This document shows, in pieces, positions 15,140 to 23,684 of a stretch of 46,132 nucleotides of DNA. How positions within the stretch are numbered: position 1 is the stretch's first letter; the number at the start of each line of letters is the position of its first letter. A program made the position numbers and the translations under genes. A model generated the notes under the pieces. That model searched no databases. It was given only the letters and a program-made list of their open reading frames with translations, and was not told where the DNA came from. Source of the DNA: Clostridia bacterium (GTDB taxonomy: Bacteria; Bacillota; Clostridia; TANB77; CAG-508). The stretch spans positions 1-46,132 of the forward strand of contig CAADUZ010000049.1 of the NCBI GenBank assembly GCA_900752335.1. The letters run 5' to 3'.

Positions 15140-16246
15140 ATGAAACAATATTTTACGTCAGAAAGTGTAACAGAAGGACATCCAGATAAACTATGTGATT
15201 TAATATCAGATAGTATACTTGATGCATGCCTAAAGCAAGATAGTAATTCAAGAGTAGCAGTAGAAACATTTGCTTCAGGAAATACCATAACTATTGCAGG
15301 TCAAATAACTACAAAGGCAGAGTTTAGTGTGGAAAATTTAGTAAGAGAGGTTATAAAAGAAATTGGCTACGACAATGCAAGTTTAGATATGGACTACAGA
15401 ACTTGTAAAATAGACGTAAACATTACAAAGCAGAGCCCAGATATAGCACTAGGAGTGGATATTGGAGGTGCTGGCGACCAAGGAATAATGTTTGGATATG
15501 CGTCAAACGAAACAGAAAATTACATGCCTTATGCAATAGATATGGCACATAAGCTTGCTAAAAGACTAGCTGAAGTTAGAAAAAACAAAACTATACCATA
15601 TTTAAGAACAGATGGAAAAGTTCAAGTAACAGTAGAATATGAAGAAAATAAACCCAAAAGAATAGAAACAATATTAATTTCTACGCAACATAATGCAGAT
15701 ATTAACCAAGAAGAGCTAAAAAAAGACGTAATAGAGTACGTAATAAAAACCGTTGTGCCAAGTAATATGATGGACGAGAATACTAAAATCTACGTAAATC
15801 CAACAGGAAGATTTGTTATAGGCGGACCTCTAGGTGATACAGGACTTACAGGAAGAAAGATTATAGTAGATACTTATGGTGGATATGCACGCCATGGTGG
15901 AGGCGCTTTTTCGGGAAAAGATCCAAGTAAAGTAGACAGAAGTGCAGCATATATGCTTCGTCACATAGCTAAAAATATCGTTGCAAATGGGTATGCGGAT
16001 AAATGTGAAATACAAGTATCATATGCAATAGGCATGAAAGAGCCTCTTTCTATATATGTAAACACATTTGGAACAGGCACAAAAACAGATGAAGAATTAG
16101 CAAATTTAATAAAAGAAAAGTTTGATTTAACCCCAAACGGAATTATTAAATATTTAGACCTACAAAAACCAATCTACACAAAAACTACAAATTATGGACA
16201 TTTTGGCAAAGAAAGTTTAAGTTGGGAAAAAATAATTAAAATGTAA
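15140..16246 (+). CDS. metK: S-adenosylmethionine synthetase
   Basis: Makes S-adenosylmethionine from ATP and methionine. The three-domain protein is visible through SVTEGHPDKLCDLISD at the N terminus, GAGDQGIMFGYA, IGGPLGDTGLTGRK and the loop HGGGAFSGKDPSKVDRSAAY. At 368 residues it is slightly shorter than the common 380-400, mostly through small loop losses. RBS AGAAAGGAAG 9 nt upstream. No S-box riboswitch or methionine T-box could be seen: the upstream gap is only 33 nt. Confidence 0.96.
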   Translation: MKQYFTSESVTEGHPDKLCDLISDSILDACLKQDSNSRVAVETFASGNTITIAGQITTKAEFSVENLVREVIKEIGYDNASLDMDYRTCKIDVNITKQSPDIALGVDIGGAGDQGIMFGYASNETENYMPYAIDMAHKLAKRLAEVRKNKTIPYLRTDGKVQVTVEYEENKPKRIETILISTQHNADINQEELKKDVIEYVIKTVVPSNMMDENTKIYVNPTGRFVIGGPLGDTGLTGRKIIVDTYGGYARHGGGAFSGKDPSKVDRSAAYMLRHIAKNIVANGYADKCEIQVSYAIGMKEPLSIYVNTFGTGTKTDEELANLIKEKFDLTPNGIIKYLDLQKPIYTKTTNYGHFGKESLSWEKIIKM

Positions 16247-16283
16247 TATATTAATAACAGGCATAAATGGGAAGGAACAGAAA

Positions 16284-18206
16284 ATGAACTATAAAATAAC
16301 GAATGGGGCAGTCAGTTTTGGGGCAAATACAATATTAGAAGAGATAGACTTTGAGATAAAAGATAAAGATAAAATAGCCATTGTTGGAAGAAATGGTGCT
16401 GGTAAAAGTACACTTCTTAATAGCATAATAGATAATAATATGCTTGAAGAAGGTGTAGGGGAAGAAAAATTTAATATATACAAGCAGGGAAATCCTAATA
16501 TTGGTTATTTAAAGCAAATCAACTTTGAAAACTCTACATTAACTATGTTGGAGGAAATATTACAAGTATATGATAACATAATAAAACTAGAAGAGAAAAT
16601 AGCTAATTTAGCCGAAAAACTGCAAACTACTTCAGACGAAAACACTATAAAAGAATATACAAATGCTTTGGAAAAATTTGAAATACTAGGCGGATATACT
16701 TACAAAAAAGAGTATGAAACAGCCATAAAAAAGTTTGGATTCTTGGAAGAGGATAAATATAAAAAAATAAGCGAATTTTCAGGAGGACAAAGAACAAAAA
16801 TTGCTTTTCTAAAGCTACTTTTAAGCAAGCCGGACATTTTACTTTTAGATGAGCCCACAAATCATTTGGATATAACTGCTATTGAGTGGCTAGAAAAATA
16901 TTTAAGAAATTATCCAAATGCTGTAGTTATTGTATCTCATGACAGAATGTTTTTAGATAGAATAGTAAATAAAGTATATGAAATAGAATATGGGAAACTT
17001 ACGGAATATACTGGAAATTATGCTGATTTTGAAAATCAAAAGAAAGCAAATTACGAAAAACAGTTAAAAGACTACGAATATCAACAAGCAGAAATTAAAA
17101 GACTAAAAGCCATAGCAGATAGATTTAGATATAAACCAACAAAGGCAAAGATGGCATTATCTAAATTAAAAAAAATAGAGCAAATGGTTATTATAGAAGA
17201 GCCAAATAAATACGACATGAAAACATTCCACGCAAATTTTAATATACAAGTTGAAAGTGGAAAAATGGTGCTATCGGTTAAAAATTTAAAAATCGGATAT
17301 GATAAACCTATTCAAACAATTTCATTTGAACTATATAAAGGACAAAAACTTGGTATAATAGGAGAAAATGGAATTGGAAAATCTACTTTGCTAAAAACTT
17401 TAAATGGAAATATACCAAAACTTGGAGGAGAGTTTGAATACGGCTATCATGTGGATATGGGGTATTTTGACCAGCAGATGGAATTTGAAGACACTGAAAA
17501 TACAGTGTTTGACGACATGTATAATACTTTTCCAAACCTTACAACAACGCAGATTAGAACAATGTTAGGAAATTTTCTTTTCTCTGGAGAAGACGTTTTC
17601 AAGCAGATAAAAGTACTTTCTGGAGGAGAGAAAGGAAGGCTGCAACTGTGCAAAATATTAAAAAAAGGTCCAAACCTACTTTTATTAGATGAACCAACAA
17701 ATCACATGGACATATTAGGCAAAGAAAGTTTAGAAGAAATACTAAAAGCATACAAGGGAACTTTAATTTTTGTGTCACATGATAGATATTTTGTAAATAA
17801 AATAGCAGACTCATTGTTAATATTTGAAAAAGGAAAAGCAACATATTTTGATGGAAATTATGAAGAATATTTAAGAAAAAAAGAAGAAAATGAAGACGAA
17901 GACGCTATTCAGGATAAAAAAGTAGATAATACTGTAAAAGAAAAAACAAATAATTCATATTTTACAAATAAAGAAATTAATAAAGCACAAAATAAAATTA
18001 CTAAAATTGAAAAAGAAATAGAAGAAAAAGAAGAGAAAATTAAGAACATACAAGCAGAAATGCTTAAAGAAGAAAATAGCACAAACTACATAAAACTTAA
18101 AGAATTAGAAGAAAATATACAAAAAATAAATTCGGAAATAGAATTAAAAATGCAAGAATGGGAAGAACTAAATAGCAAACTAGCAGAATTAAAAAATAAA
18201 TTATAG
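16284..18206 (+). CDS. ABC-F family ATPase (ribosome-associated)
   Basis: 640 residues, two ABC domains in one chain and no membrane helices. First domain: Walker A GRNGAGKS (35-42), FSGGQ near 166, LLLDEPTNHLD. Linker with the charged P-site-interaction region (FRYKPTKAKMALSKLKKIEQM, about 272-295). Second domain: GENGIGKS near 360, LSGGEKGR near 445, LLLDEPTNHMD. The C-terminal 85 residues are a Lys/Glu-rich coiled coil, as in Uup/YdiF. Such proteins act on stalled ribosomes; some give antibiotic resistance, but the housekeeping Uup/YdiF type is likelier here. Followed after 3 nt by the ZIP gene RBS, so cotranscribed. Confidence 0.9.
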   Translation: MNYKITNGAVSFGANTILEEIDFEIKDKDKIAIVGRNGAGKSTLLNSIIDNNMLEEGVGEEKFNIYKQGNPNIGYLKQINFENSTLTMLEEILQVYDNIIKLEEKIANLAEKLQTTSDENTIKEYTNALEKFEILGGYTYKKEYETAIKKFGFLEEDKYKKISEFSGGQRTKIAFLKLLLSKPDILLLDEPTNHLDITAIEWLEKYLRNYPNAVVIVSHDRMFLDRIVNKVYEIEYGKLTEYTGNYADFENQKKANYEKQLKDYEYQQAEIKRLKAIADRFRYKPTKAKMALSKLKKIEQMVIIEEPNKYDMKTFHANFNIQVESGKMVLSVKNLKIGYDKPIQTISFELYKGQKLGIIGENGIGKSTLLKTLNGNIPKLGGEFEYGYHVDMGYFDQQMEFEDTENTVFDDMYNTFPNLTTTQIRTMLGNFLFSGEDVFKQIKVLSGGEKGRLQLCKILKKGPNLLLLDEPTNHMDILGKESLEEILKAYKGTLIFVSHDRYFVNKIADSLLIFEKGKATYFDGNYEEYLRKKEENEDEDAIQDKKVDNTVKEKTNNSYFTNKEINKAQNKITKIEKEIEEKEEKIKNIQAEMLKEENSTNYIKLKELEENIQKINSEIELKMQEWEELNSKLAELKNKL

Positions 18207-18218
18207 GAGATGGTAAAT

Positions 18219-18998
18219 GTGGAAAATGTTGCAATAGGGCTATTAATTCCATTTATAGGAACTACATTAGGTTCTGGAATGGTATTCTTCATGAAGAACA
18301 AAATAAATAGAAAAATAGAAAAAGTATTACTTGGATTTGCAGCAGGTGTTATGATAGCAGCATCTATTTGGTCACTTTTAATTCCAGCAATAGACATGAC
18401 AGAAACGCAAGGCAAAATAGGTTGGATGCCGGCTGCTATAGGCTTTACACTAGGAATAATTTTCTTACTTATATTAGATAGCGTGATACCACATTTACAT
18501 TTAAAAACAGACAAGCCAGAAGGGCTAAAAGCAAAGTTTAAGAAAACTACTATGCTAGTGTTGGCAGTAACATTACACAATATTCCAGAAGGTATGGCGG
18601 CAGGTGTAGTTTTTGCTGGAGTATTATCAGAGCATCCGGAAATGACGCTAGCCGGTGCGATAGCTCTTTCAATAGGAATTGCAATTCAAAACTTTCCAGA
18701 AGGTGCAATTATATCAATGCCATTAAAAGAAGAAGGCGTATCAAAACCAAAAGCATTTCTTTATGGTTCGCTATCTGGCATAGTAGAGCCAATAGCGGCA
18801 GCTATAACAATAGCTATAACAAGTGCGGTTACGCCAATTTTGCCATATATCCTAGCATTTGCAGCAGGAGCTATGATATATGTAGTAGTTGAAGAACTAA
18901 TACCAGAAGCTCAAGAAGGAGAACATTCTAACCTTGGAACTATTGGTGTAGCGATAGGTTTTGTAGTAATGATGGTATTGGACGTGGCATTGGGATAA
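18219..18998 (+). CDS. ZIP-family metal transporter, ZupT-like
   Basis: About 259 residues, eight predicted helices. The metal-binding motifs of ZIP transporters are HNIPEG in helix 4 and NFPEGA in helix 5, with a further EE in helix 7 (VVEELIPEA). Likely imports Zn2+ or other divalent metals. GTG at 18219 is the preferred start because AGGAGA (18205-18210) is 8 nt upstream; an ATG at 18210 is in frame but overlaps that RBS. Translationally linked to the ABC-F gene. A strong terminator follows. Confidence 0.88.
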   Translation: MENVAIGLLIPFIGTTLGSGMVFFMKNKINRKIEKVLLGFAAGVMIAASIWSLLIPAIDMTETQGKIGWMPAAIGFTLGIIFLLILDSVIPHLHLKTDKPEGLKAKFKKTTMLVLAVTLHNIPEGMAAGVVFAGVLSEHPEMTLAGAIALSIGIAIQNFPEGAIISMPLKEEGVSKPKAFLYGSLSGIVEPIAAAITIAITSAVTPILPYILAFAAGAMIYVVVEELIPEAQEGEHSNLGTIGVAIGFVVMMVLDVALG

Positions 18999-19014
18999 AA
19001 TATATAGTTTAAGT

Positions 19015-19049
19015 AAAATAGTAGATACATAAAAAATCTACTATTTTTT
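19015..19049 (+). terminator. Terminator after the ZIP gene
   Basis: AAAATAGTAGAT (19015-19026) pairs with ATCTACTATTTT (19036-19047), then T residues. Confidence 0.85.
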
Positions 19050-19100
19050 GTAATATTTTGAATAATAAATACACTAATAATGTGAAAGGAGGAAAAAGTT

Positions 19101-19586
19101 ATGCAGGATATGTCGGAAATATATAGCCAATACTCTAAAATTGTATATAAATATATATTCTGCTTAACAAAAAATGAAGAAACCGCAGAAGAAATAACAC
19201 AGGATACATTTTTAGTGGCAGTAAAAAACATTGATAAATTTAAAGGAGAGTGTAAAATATCTACATGGTTATGCCAAATTGCAAAATATTTATGGTACAA
19301 AGAATTAAGAAAGGTAAAGAAGATTAAAATCGAAGAACTAGAAAAATTTAAGGAAAGTGACTTACTTATAGAAACAGTTGAAGAGAGCGTAATTCAAAAA
19401 GAAGAAAAACTAGAATTATTAAAAAGACTTCAAAAACTGGATGATAAAACTAGAAATGTTATGTATTTAAGATTATTTGTAAACCTAAATTACGAAGAAA
19501 TAGGGCTAGTATTAAATAAAAGTGCAAATTGGGCAAGAGTAACATTTTTTAGAGGAAAAGAAAAGTTAAAGGAGGAAAAACTATGA
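19101..19586 (+). CDS. ECF sigma factor
   Basis: 161 residues. Region 2: YSQYSKIVYKYIFCLTKNEETAEEITQDTF, with WLCQIAKYLWYKELRK at its end; region 4: LDDKTRNVMYLRLFVNLNYEEIGLVLNKSANWARVTFFRGKEKL. Group 4 (extracytoplasmic function) layout without region 3. It overlaps the anti-sigma gene by 4 nt (ATGA), the usual arrangement in which the partner holds the sigma factor at the membrane until an envelope signal arrives. RBS AAAGGAGG 8 nt upstream. No -35/-10 autoregulatory ECF promoter could be identified with confidence. Confidence 0.92.
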   Translation: MQDMSEIYSQYSKIVYKYIFCLTKNEETAEEITQDTFLVAVKNIDKFKGECKISTWLCQIAKYLWYKELRKVKKIKIEELEKFKESDLLIETVEESVIQKEEKLELLKRLQKLDDKTRNVMYLRLFVNLNYEEIGLVLNKSANWARVTFFRGKEKLKEEKL

Positions 19587-20257
19587 ACCAAGAGTGTGAG
19601 ATAGTAAAAGATTTATTATTTGGCTATGTTGATGGAACAATAAGTAAATCGAGCGAAGAATTAGTAGAAAAACACATAGCGAATTGCAAAAAATGCAAAC
19701 AAATGCTAGAAGATATATTAAAAGAAAAAGAACAAAAACAAGAAGAAAAAGAAGTGGATTATCTAAAAAAAGTAAACAAAAAAATGAAAAAGAAAACAAT
19801 AGCTGTTATAGTATTTTTAGCAATAATTATAATAGCGATTATACTCTTACACATGTATATTTTCAGTATATATAATAGAGCAACATGCCTAATATCAGTA
19901 AATTTGGAAGACACAATTACAAGAGAGGAAATTAACGAAATAAAAGCTAATTTAAAAAATGAATATGGAGATATAAGCATAGTTTATTATTCAAAAGAAC
20001 AAGAACTAGGGAAAATGAAGCAATGGCTCCAAACAAGTGGAGATAGTAAAAATGCAGAAACTTTAGATTGCTATAATGAGGGAAACAGCCCTTTTTTACA
20101 GTCTTTGCAAATAAGCGCAAATAGTAAAGAACAGGCAGAAAAAATTGCAGAAGAATTACAACAATTAGAAGGAATAAGAAATATTGTTTCTAGTGTAAAT
20201 TCAAATCCTTATGAAGTGTTTATCAAATTTTTATATGGAGATTATGGAAAAATATAG
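19583..20257 (+). CDS. Anti-sigma factor with zinc finger and FtsX-like outer domain
   Basis: 224 residues. N-terminal zf-HC2 anti-sigma domain with C5, H31, C35 and C38 (H-x3-C-x2-C), a Lys-rich cytoplasmic stretch, one membrane helix (about 73-95, IAVIVFLAIIIIAIILLHMYIF) and an outside domain of about 120 residues. That domain resembles the extracellular domain of FtsX by eye: a strand ISVNLEDTI, helix TREEINEIKANLKNEYG, strand ISIVYYSKEQEL, then NSPFLQSLQISANSKEQ and the helix-strand AEKIAEELQQLEGIRNIVSS. FtsX uses this region to control cell-wall hydrolases, so this regulator may read divisome or wall state. The FtsX resemblance is my inference. Confidence 0.85.
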   Translation: MNQECEIVKDLLFGYVDGTISKSSEELVEKHIANCKKCKQMLEDILKEKEQKQEEKEVDYLKKVNKKMKKKTIAVIVFLAIIIIAIILLHMYIFSIYNRATCLISVNLEDTITREEINEIKANLKNEYGDISIVYYSKEQELGKMKQWLQTSGDSKNAETLDCYNEGNSPFLQSLQISANSKEQAEKIAEELQQLEGIRNIVSSVNSNPYEVFIKFLYGDYGKI

Positions 20258-20267
20258 TAAAAAATAT

Positions 20268-20299
20268 GAGCTAGTAATTGAAAAATTGCTAGCTTTTTG
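20268..20299 (+). terminator. Terminator of the sigma/anti-sigma operon
   Basis: AGCTAG (20269-20274) with CTAGCT (20289-20294), inner AATT pairs, then TTTT. Confidence 0.7.
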
Positions 20300-20334
20300 A
20301 TATATTAGTGCTAGAAAAATATAAGGGGAAGAAC

Positions 20335-20802
20335 ATGAAAAAGAAAATTATACTTGCAGTGGCCAGTATTGCAATAATTATGTTAGACCAAATAAGCAAA
20401 CTAATTATGATAGATAAAAACATTAATATACTTCCACAGGTATTAAGTTTTTCATATACACAAAACACAGGCGTAGCATTTGGCTTAATTAGCAACAACA
20501 TAATATTTGTTATAATATTTAATATTGTAATATTAGGAATAATTATAAAATTCTTAAAAGAAAATAACGATAACATAGACTATACAGTATTAGTATCTTT
20601 AATACTTATTTTATCAGGTGGAATAGGAAATTTAATAGATAGAATATTAAGGGGATATGTAGTAGACTTTATAAAGTTTGACTTTATAAATTTTCCAATA
20701 TTTAATGTGGCAGATATAAGCATTACATTAGGAATCTTTATACTAGTAATAATAATTGTAAAACAAATGATACAAAACAAAAACGATCAAAGAATAAATT
20801 AA
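20335..20802 (+). CDS. lspA: Lipoprotein signal peptidase (signal peptidase II)
   Basis: Aspartic membrane protease that removes signal peptides from prolipoproteins. 155 residues from the chosen start, four helices. Conserved motifs: MLDQISKLIM, QNTGVAFGL, GGIGNLIDRILRGYVVDF and FNVADISIT; catalytic aspartates D111 and D127. Start at 20335 is preferred because AAGGGGAAG is directly upstream; a frame-open ATG 27 nt earlier has no RBS. It is needed for the many lipoproteins in this window (20883, 36694, 37903, 38853, 41285). Confidence 0.94.
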   Translation: MKKKIILAVASIAIIMLDQISKLIMIDKNINILPQVLSFSYTQNTGVAFGLISNNIIFVIIFNIVILGIIIKFLKENNDNIDYTVLVSLILILSGGIGNLIDRILRGYVVDFIKFDFINFPIFNVADISITLGIFILVIIIVKQMIQNKNDQRIN

Positions 20803-20824
20803 GAAAGAGATTTTAAATTTTTGA

Positions 20825-20854
20825 TTCACATTATACAGGAATATGTGATATAAT
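20825..20854 (+). promoter_or_regulatory. Extended -10 promoter of a lipoprotein gene
   Basis: TGATATAAT at 20846-20854 is an extended -10 element; TTCACA at 20825-20830 is a possible -35 with 18-bp spacing. TCACA (20826) and TGTGA (20844) form an inverted repeat across the spacer, a possible operator. Confidence 0.55.
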
Positions 20855-20882
20855 TTTTAAAAAATATAAAGGGAGAGGTAGT

Positions 20883-21623
20883 ATGAAAAAGAAGATTTTA
20901 AGTTTAAGTATAGTATGTATTCTAATTATTACATTAATTGGATTAGCAGGCTGTGGAGCAGAAGAAGCAAATGAAGTAGGAGAGCAAGCTAGCCAAAATG
21001 AAATGACGAATGAAGTTACAGAACAACCAATCACTAAAATAGACGAAACAAAAGAAATAGTATATTCAGTATTAGACAAAGATTATGAGTATTTTGGAAA
21101 AGAAATACAAGTAAAAATACCAGCCTTTAATATAAATACGGATGAAGTAAAAGAACTAAATTCTAAAATAGAAGAAGAATACCAGAAAGTAGTAGAATCA
21201 AACGACACCTTTGCTGCAACAGAATTAACTTATGAATATTACGTAAACAATGATATAATATCACTTGTTATAAAGAAAGTATATTTAGAAAGCAGCACAA
21301 ACAATTATGCAGTATATAATGTAAATCAAAAAACAGGAGAAGTTTTAGATAAAGAAGATATACTTACGGCAAAAAATATTACAAAAAGCGAGTACGAAGA
21401 AAAAATAGCAAAACAAATAAGTGCAAAATTTGACGAGAATACAGCAGCCTTCAAAGAAATGGGAGGATATGAAGAACTAAAAGAAAAAAATAATTCAGAA
21501 GAAAACTGCAGCTTGGAAAATACGGAAGTATATTTAGAAAATAATGGTAAACTACAATACATAGCAAATGTATATTCTATGGCTGGTGCAGATAAGTATC
21601 AAACAATATTTGATTATGAATAG
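20883..21623 (+). CDS. Lipoprotein, DUF3298/DUF4163-like
   Basis: 246 residues with a lipoprotein signal: basic MKKK, hydrophobic core and lipobox LAGC with C24 as lipidated residue. A charged, low-complexity tether follows (to about 60), then a mixed domain containing EIQVKIPAFNINTDEVKELNSKIEEEYQK and the NYAVYNVNQKTGEVLDKEDIL block typical of DUF4163/DUF3298 (also found in RsiV and PdaC). Anchored on the outer face of the membrane; ligand unknown. RBS GGGAGAGG 6 nt upstream. Preceded by lspA, which processes it. Confidence 0.8.
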   Translation: MKKKILSLSIVCILIITLIGLAGCGAEEANEVGEQASQNEMTNEVTEQPITKIDETKEIVYSVLDKDYEYFGKEIQVKIPAFNINTDEVKELNSKIEEEYQKVVESNDTFAATELTYEYYVNNDIISLVIKKVYLESSTNNYAVYNVNQKTGEVLDKEDILTAKNITKSEYEEKIAKQISAKFDENTAAFKEMGGYEELKEKNNSEENCSLENTEVYLENNGKLQYIANVYSMAGADKYQTIFDYE

Positions 21624-21671
21624 TATTTAAAACATTATATACATAAAATAAAAAAGAAAGGGGAATAAAAA

Positions 21672-21962
21672 ATGGAGGAACAAAATCAAGCACAGGGAGA
21701 GCCACAATTTGCAATACCAGAAAAATATAGACCAATTTCAGCATGGGGATACTTTGGATATAATTTATTATTCTTGATACCAATAGCAGGATTCATACTA
21801 TTAATAGTATTTTCATTCGATAATTCAAACATAAATCGTAGAAACTATGCACGTTCATATTTCTGTGGATTATTACTTGCAATTATTATAATAGTAGTAT
21901 TTATAGCATTAGGTGCGGGTGCATTTTATAGTTTAAAAAGTACATTATATGGATTAATGTAA
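21672..21962 (+). CDS. Small two-helix membrane protein
   Basis: 96 residues: a hydrophilic start, IPEKYRPISAWGYFGYNLLF leading into helix 1 (about 27-48), the loop FDNSNINRRNYARSYFC and helix 2 (about 66-88). The YRPISAWGYF and NINRRNYARSY blocks occur in a group of small clostridial membrane proteins of unknown function. RBS AAAGGGG 9 nt upstream. Possibly cotranscribed with the lipoprotein gene 48 nt upstream. Confidence 0.7.
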   Translation: MEEQNQAQGEPQFAIPEKYRPISAWGYFGYNLLFLIPIAGFILLIVFSFDNSNINRRNYARSYFCGLLLAIIIIVVFIALGAGAFYSLKSTLYGLM

Positions 21963-21965
21963 CAA

Positions 21966-22060
21966 AAAGTTATTCCAGTGCATCAAAACAAATATTAAAA
22001 ATACAAAGTTATTCCAGTACAACCAAAAAACTTTACAAAATTGCTATTATGTGATACAAT
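21966..22060 (+). promoter_or_regulatory. Direct repeats and promoter of the second ATPase gene
   Basis: AAAGTTATTCCAGT occurs at 21966-21979 and 22005-22018, 39 bp apart, each followed by a similar CA-rich stretch. Downstream is TTTACA (22032-22037), a 17-bp spacer and TACAAT with an upstream TG (22055-22060). The repeats lie upstream of -35, as expected for a regulator site. Confidence 0.5.
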
Positions 22061-22079
22061 AAGTTAGAGGTGAAAAAAT

Positions 22080-23282
22080 ATGTTAATTAGAGAAAAATAT
22101 CTACGTGACATACGAGATTTTTATGAGGAAACCTCTTTAATCAAAATAATATATGGGTTAAGAAGAAGCGGTAAATCAGTTATATTAACGCAAATCATGA
22201 ATGAGATTAAAGAAAAAGGTGTTAGTGAAGAACAAATTATTTATATTAATTTTGAGTCATTAGACTATAACTTTATAAAAAATGCAAAAGATTTATATGA
22301 CTATATTAAAAATTTAACCAAAAATACCAATAGATATTATGTCTTTTTAGATGAAGTACAAAAAGTTGAAGATTTTGAGAAAGGAATTAACTCACTACGA
22401 ATTACAAATCAATTTAGCATATTTATTACTGGTTCGAATAGTAAAATGACTTTCCTTGAGTTATCTACAGATTTATCTGGAAGATATGTAAGCTTTAAAG
22501 TTCAACCACTAACATTTAAAGAAATAGTTGAACTAAAACATGCTACACAAGAAGATTATAAAAAATTACTTTTAGATATATTTGAATGGGGAAGTCTCCC
22601 TCAAAGATTTTCTTTTGAAAACGATAGGGCTAAACTTAACTATATTTCCGACGTTTACGATTCTATCTTACTAAAAGACGTAGTAGAGAGATTAAATATA
22701 AAAGATATTGCTTCATTTAATAAAATATTGCAATATGTTCTGGAAACAGAAGGAAAAGAATTCTCGGCTACAAATGTTTTGAATTACCTAAAAAATGAAC
22801 ACCATGAAATTGCTACAGATACTTTGTATAATTATCTAGAAGCATTATGCTCTACCTTTATCATGAATAAAGTCTATAGATATGATATTCAAGGAAAAAG
22901 TGTTTTAAAAACACTAAATAAATTTTATTCGTCAGATTTAGGGGTAAGAAAAATTAAAACCAATAATAAAGAAGTAAATTATGCAATCTGTTTAGAAAAC
23001 ATTGTGTATAATGATTTAGTAGCAAAAGGATATGAAGTTTATATAGGAAAAACTAAAAAAGGCGAAGTAGACTTTGTTGTAACAAAAGATAAAGATATAA
23101 AATATATTCAAGTATGTTATCTTCTATCTTCAGAAGAAACAATAGAGAGAGAATTTGGAGCATTTGCGGGAATAGACGACTCGTATCCAAAATATGTTAT
23201 CTCACTAGACGAAGAAGATTTCTCAAGAAATGGAATTAATCATATTAATATATTTGAATTTTTAATGAATGACGAATTTTAA
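22080..23282 (+). CDS. AAA_14/DUF4143 ATPase, second copy
   Basis: 400 residues. Walker A GLRRSGKS, Walker B YVFLDEVQ, sensor-like FITGSNSK; the middle has the DUF4143 helices (EFSATNVLNYLKNE, DTLYNYLEAL) and the C terminus EVDFVVTKDKDIKYIQVCYLL, where the nuclease-like motif has lost the second E-x-K (IQVCY instead of IEVKS in the copy at 4347). Same broad family as that gene but a different branch (about 25% similar by eye). RBS TAGAGGTG 7 nt upstream. Role unknown; both copies have unusual repeat-bearing promoters. Confidence 0.85.
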   Translation: MLIREKYLRDIRDFYEETSLIKIIYGLRRSGKSVILTQIMNEIKEKGVSEEQIIYINFESLDYNFIKNAKDLYDYIKNLTKNTNRYYVFLDEVQKVEDFEKGINSLRITNQFSIFITGSNSKMTFLELSTDLSGRYVSFKVQPLTFKEIVELKHATQEDYKKLLLDIFEWGSLPQRFSFENDRAKLNYISDVYDSILLKDVVERLNIKDIASFNKILQYVLETEGKEFSATNVLNYLKNEHHEIATDTLYNYLEALCSTFIMNKVYRYDIQGKSVLKTLNKFYSSDLGVRKIKTNNKEVNYAICLENIVYNDLVAKGYEVYIGKTKKGEVDFVVTKDKDIKYIQVCYLLSSEETIEREFGAFAGIDDSYPKYVISLDEEDFSRNGINHINIFEFLMNDEF

Positions 23283-23324
23283 AATATTACAAAAATATTA
23301 CAAAAATATTAAAAATACATTACA

Positions 23325-23340
23325 AATTACAAATGTAATT
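23325..23340. promoter_or_regulatory. Palindrome in AT-rich intergenic DNA
   Basis: AATTACA-AA-TGTAATT is a perfect palindrome with a 2-bp centre and contains a TTACA/TGTAA pair. It lies in the 393-bp gap before the prepilin-like gene. It may be an operator; the spacing differs from the Bce operator (N2, not N4). Confidence 0.35.
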
Positions 23341-23447
23341 GAAAAACAAATACTAATAGTATAAAATAAAAATATACTGTAAAGTACAAAACTTATAAGA
23401 ATAGTTACAAATAGAAATAAAGCAAAAAATACGAAAGGAAAATTAAA

Positions 23448-23528
23448 GTGGAGAACAATAGAAAAATAGAAAGAAGCGAAACGCTTGAAGTTGTAAGAGA
23501 GAGAGAGAGAGAGAGAGCTATATTCTAA
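23448..23528 (+). CDS. Possible 26-residue leader ORF with an (AG)11 tract
   Basis: A GTG at 23448 has AAAGGAA 7 nt upstream. The peptide begins VENNRKIERSETLEVV, passes through an (RE)n stretch coded by the AG repeat and stops after RAIF. Adding one AG unit would instead open a frame running 29 codons further (LYSNELGFINHIKNTIKIKD...) to a stop inside the terminator hairpin, giving about 53 residues; losing one unit stops early. This may be a length-switched leader peptide before the prepilin gene. Not proven to be coding. Confidence 0.35.
   Translation: MENNRKIERSETLEVVRERERERAIF
23496..23517. repeat. (AG)11 microsatellite
   Basis: Eleven perfect AG units, by far the longest simple dinucleotide repeat noticed in the window. 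Such tracts expand and contract by slippage. Confidence 0.9.
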
Positions 23529-23570
23529 TGAATTAGGCTTTATTAATCATATAAAAAATACGATTAAAAT

Positions 23571-23617
23571 AAAGGACGGATTATATGCCAAGAAAGGTAT
23601 GTAGTCTGTCCTTTTTG
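23571..23617 (+). terminator. Strong terminator/attenuator before the prepilin gene
   Basis: A 19-bp RNA stem pairs 23571-23589 with 23596-23614; every departure from Watson-Crick pairing is G-U, so it folds only as RNA of the + strand. A T run follows. It ends the short transcript from the leader region 59 nt before the prepilin-like gene. Confidence 0.8.
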
Positions 23618-23684
23618 TGTGTAAAAATTAGGTATTAATTTTAAAAAGTATATAAAAGAAAAACAAAAGGAGGAAATGGAAAAG

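Noticed and set aside
15106..15140. S-box or T-box riboswitch before metK
   Set aside because: Only 33 nt between genes; no room for the structure.
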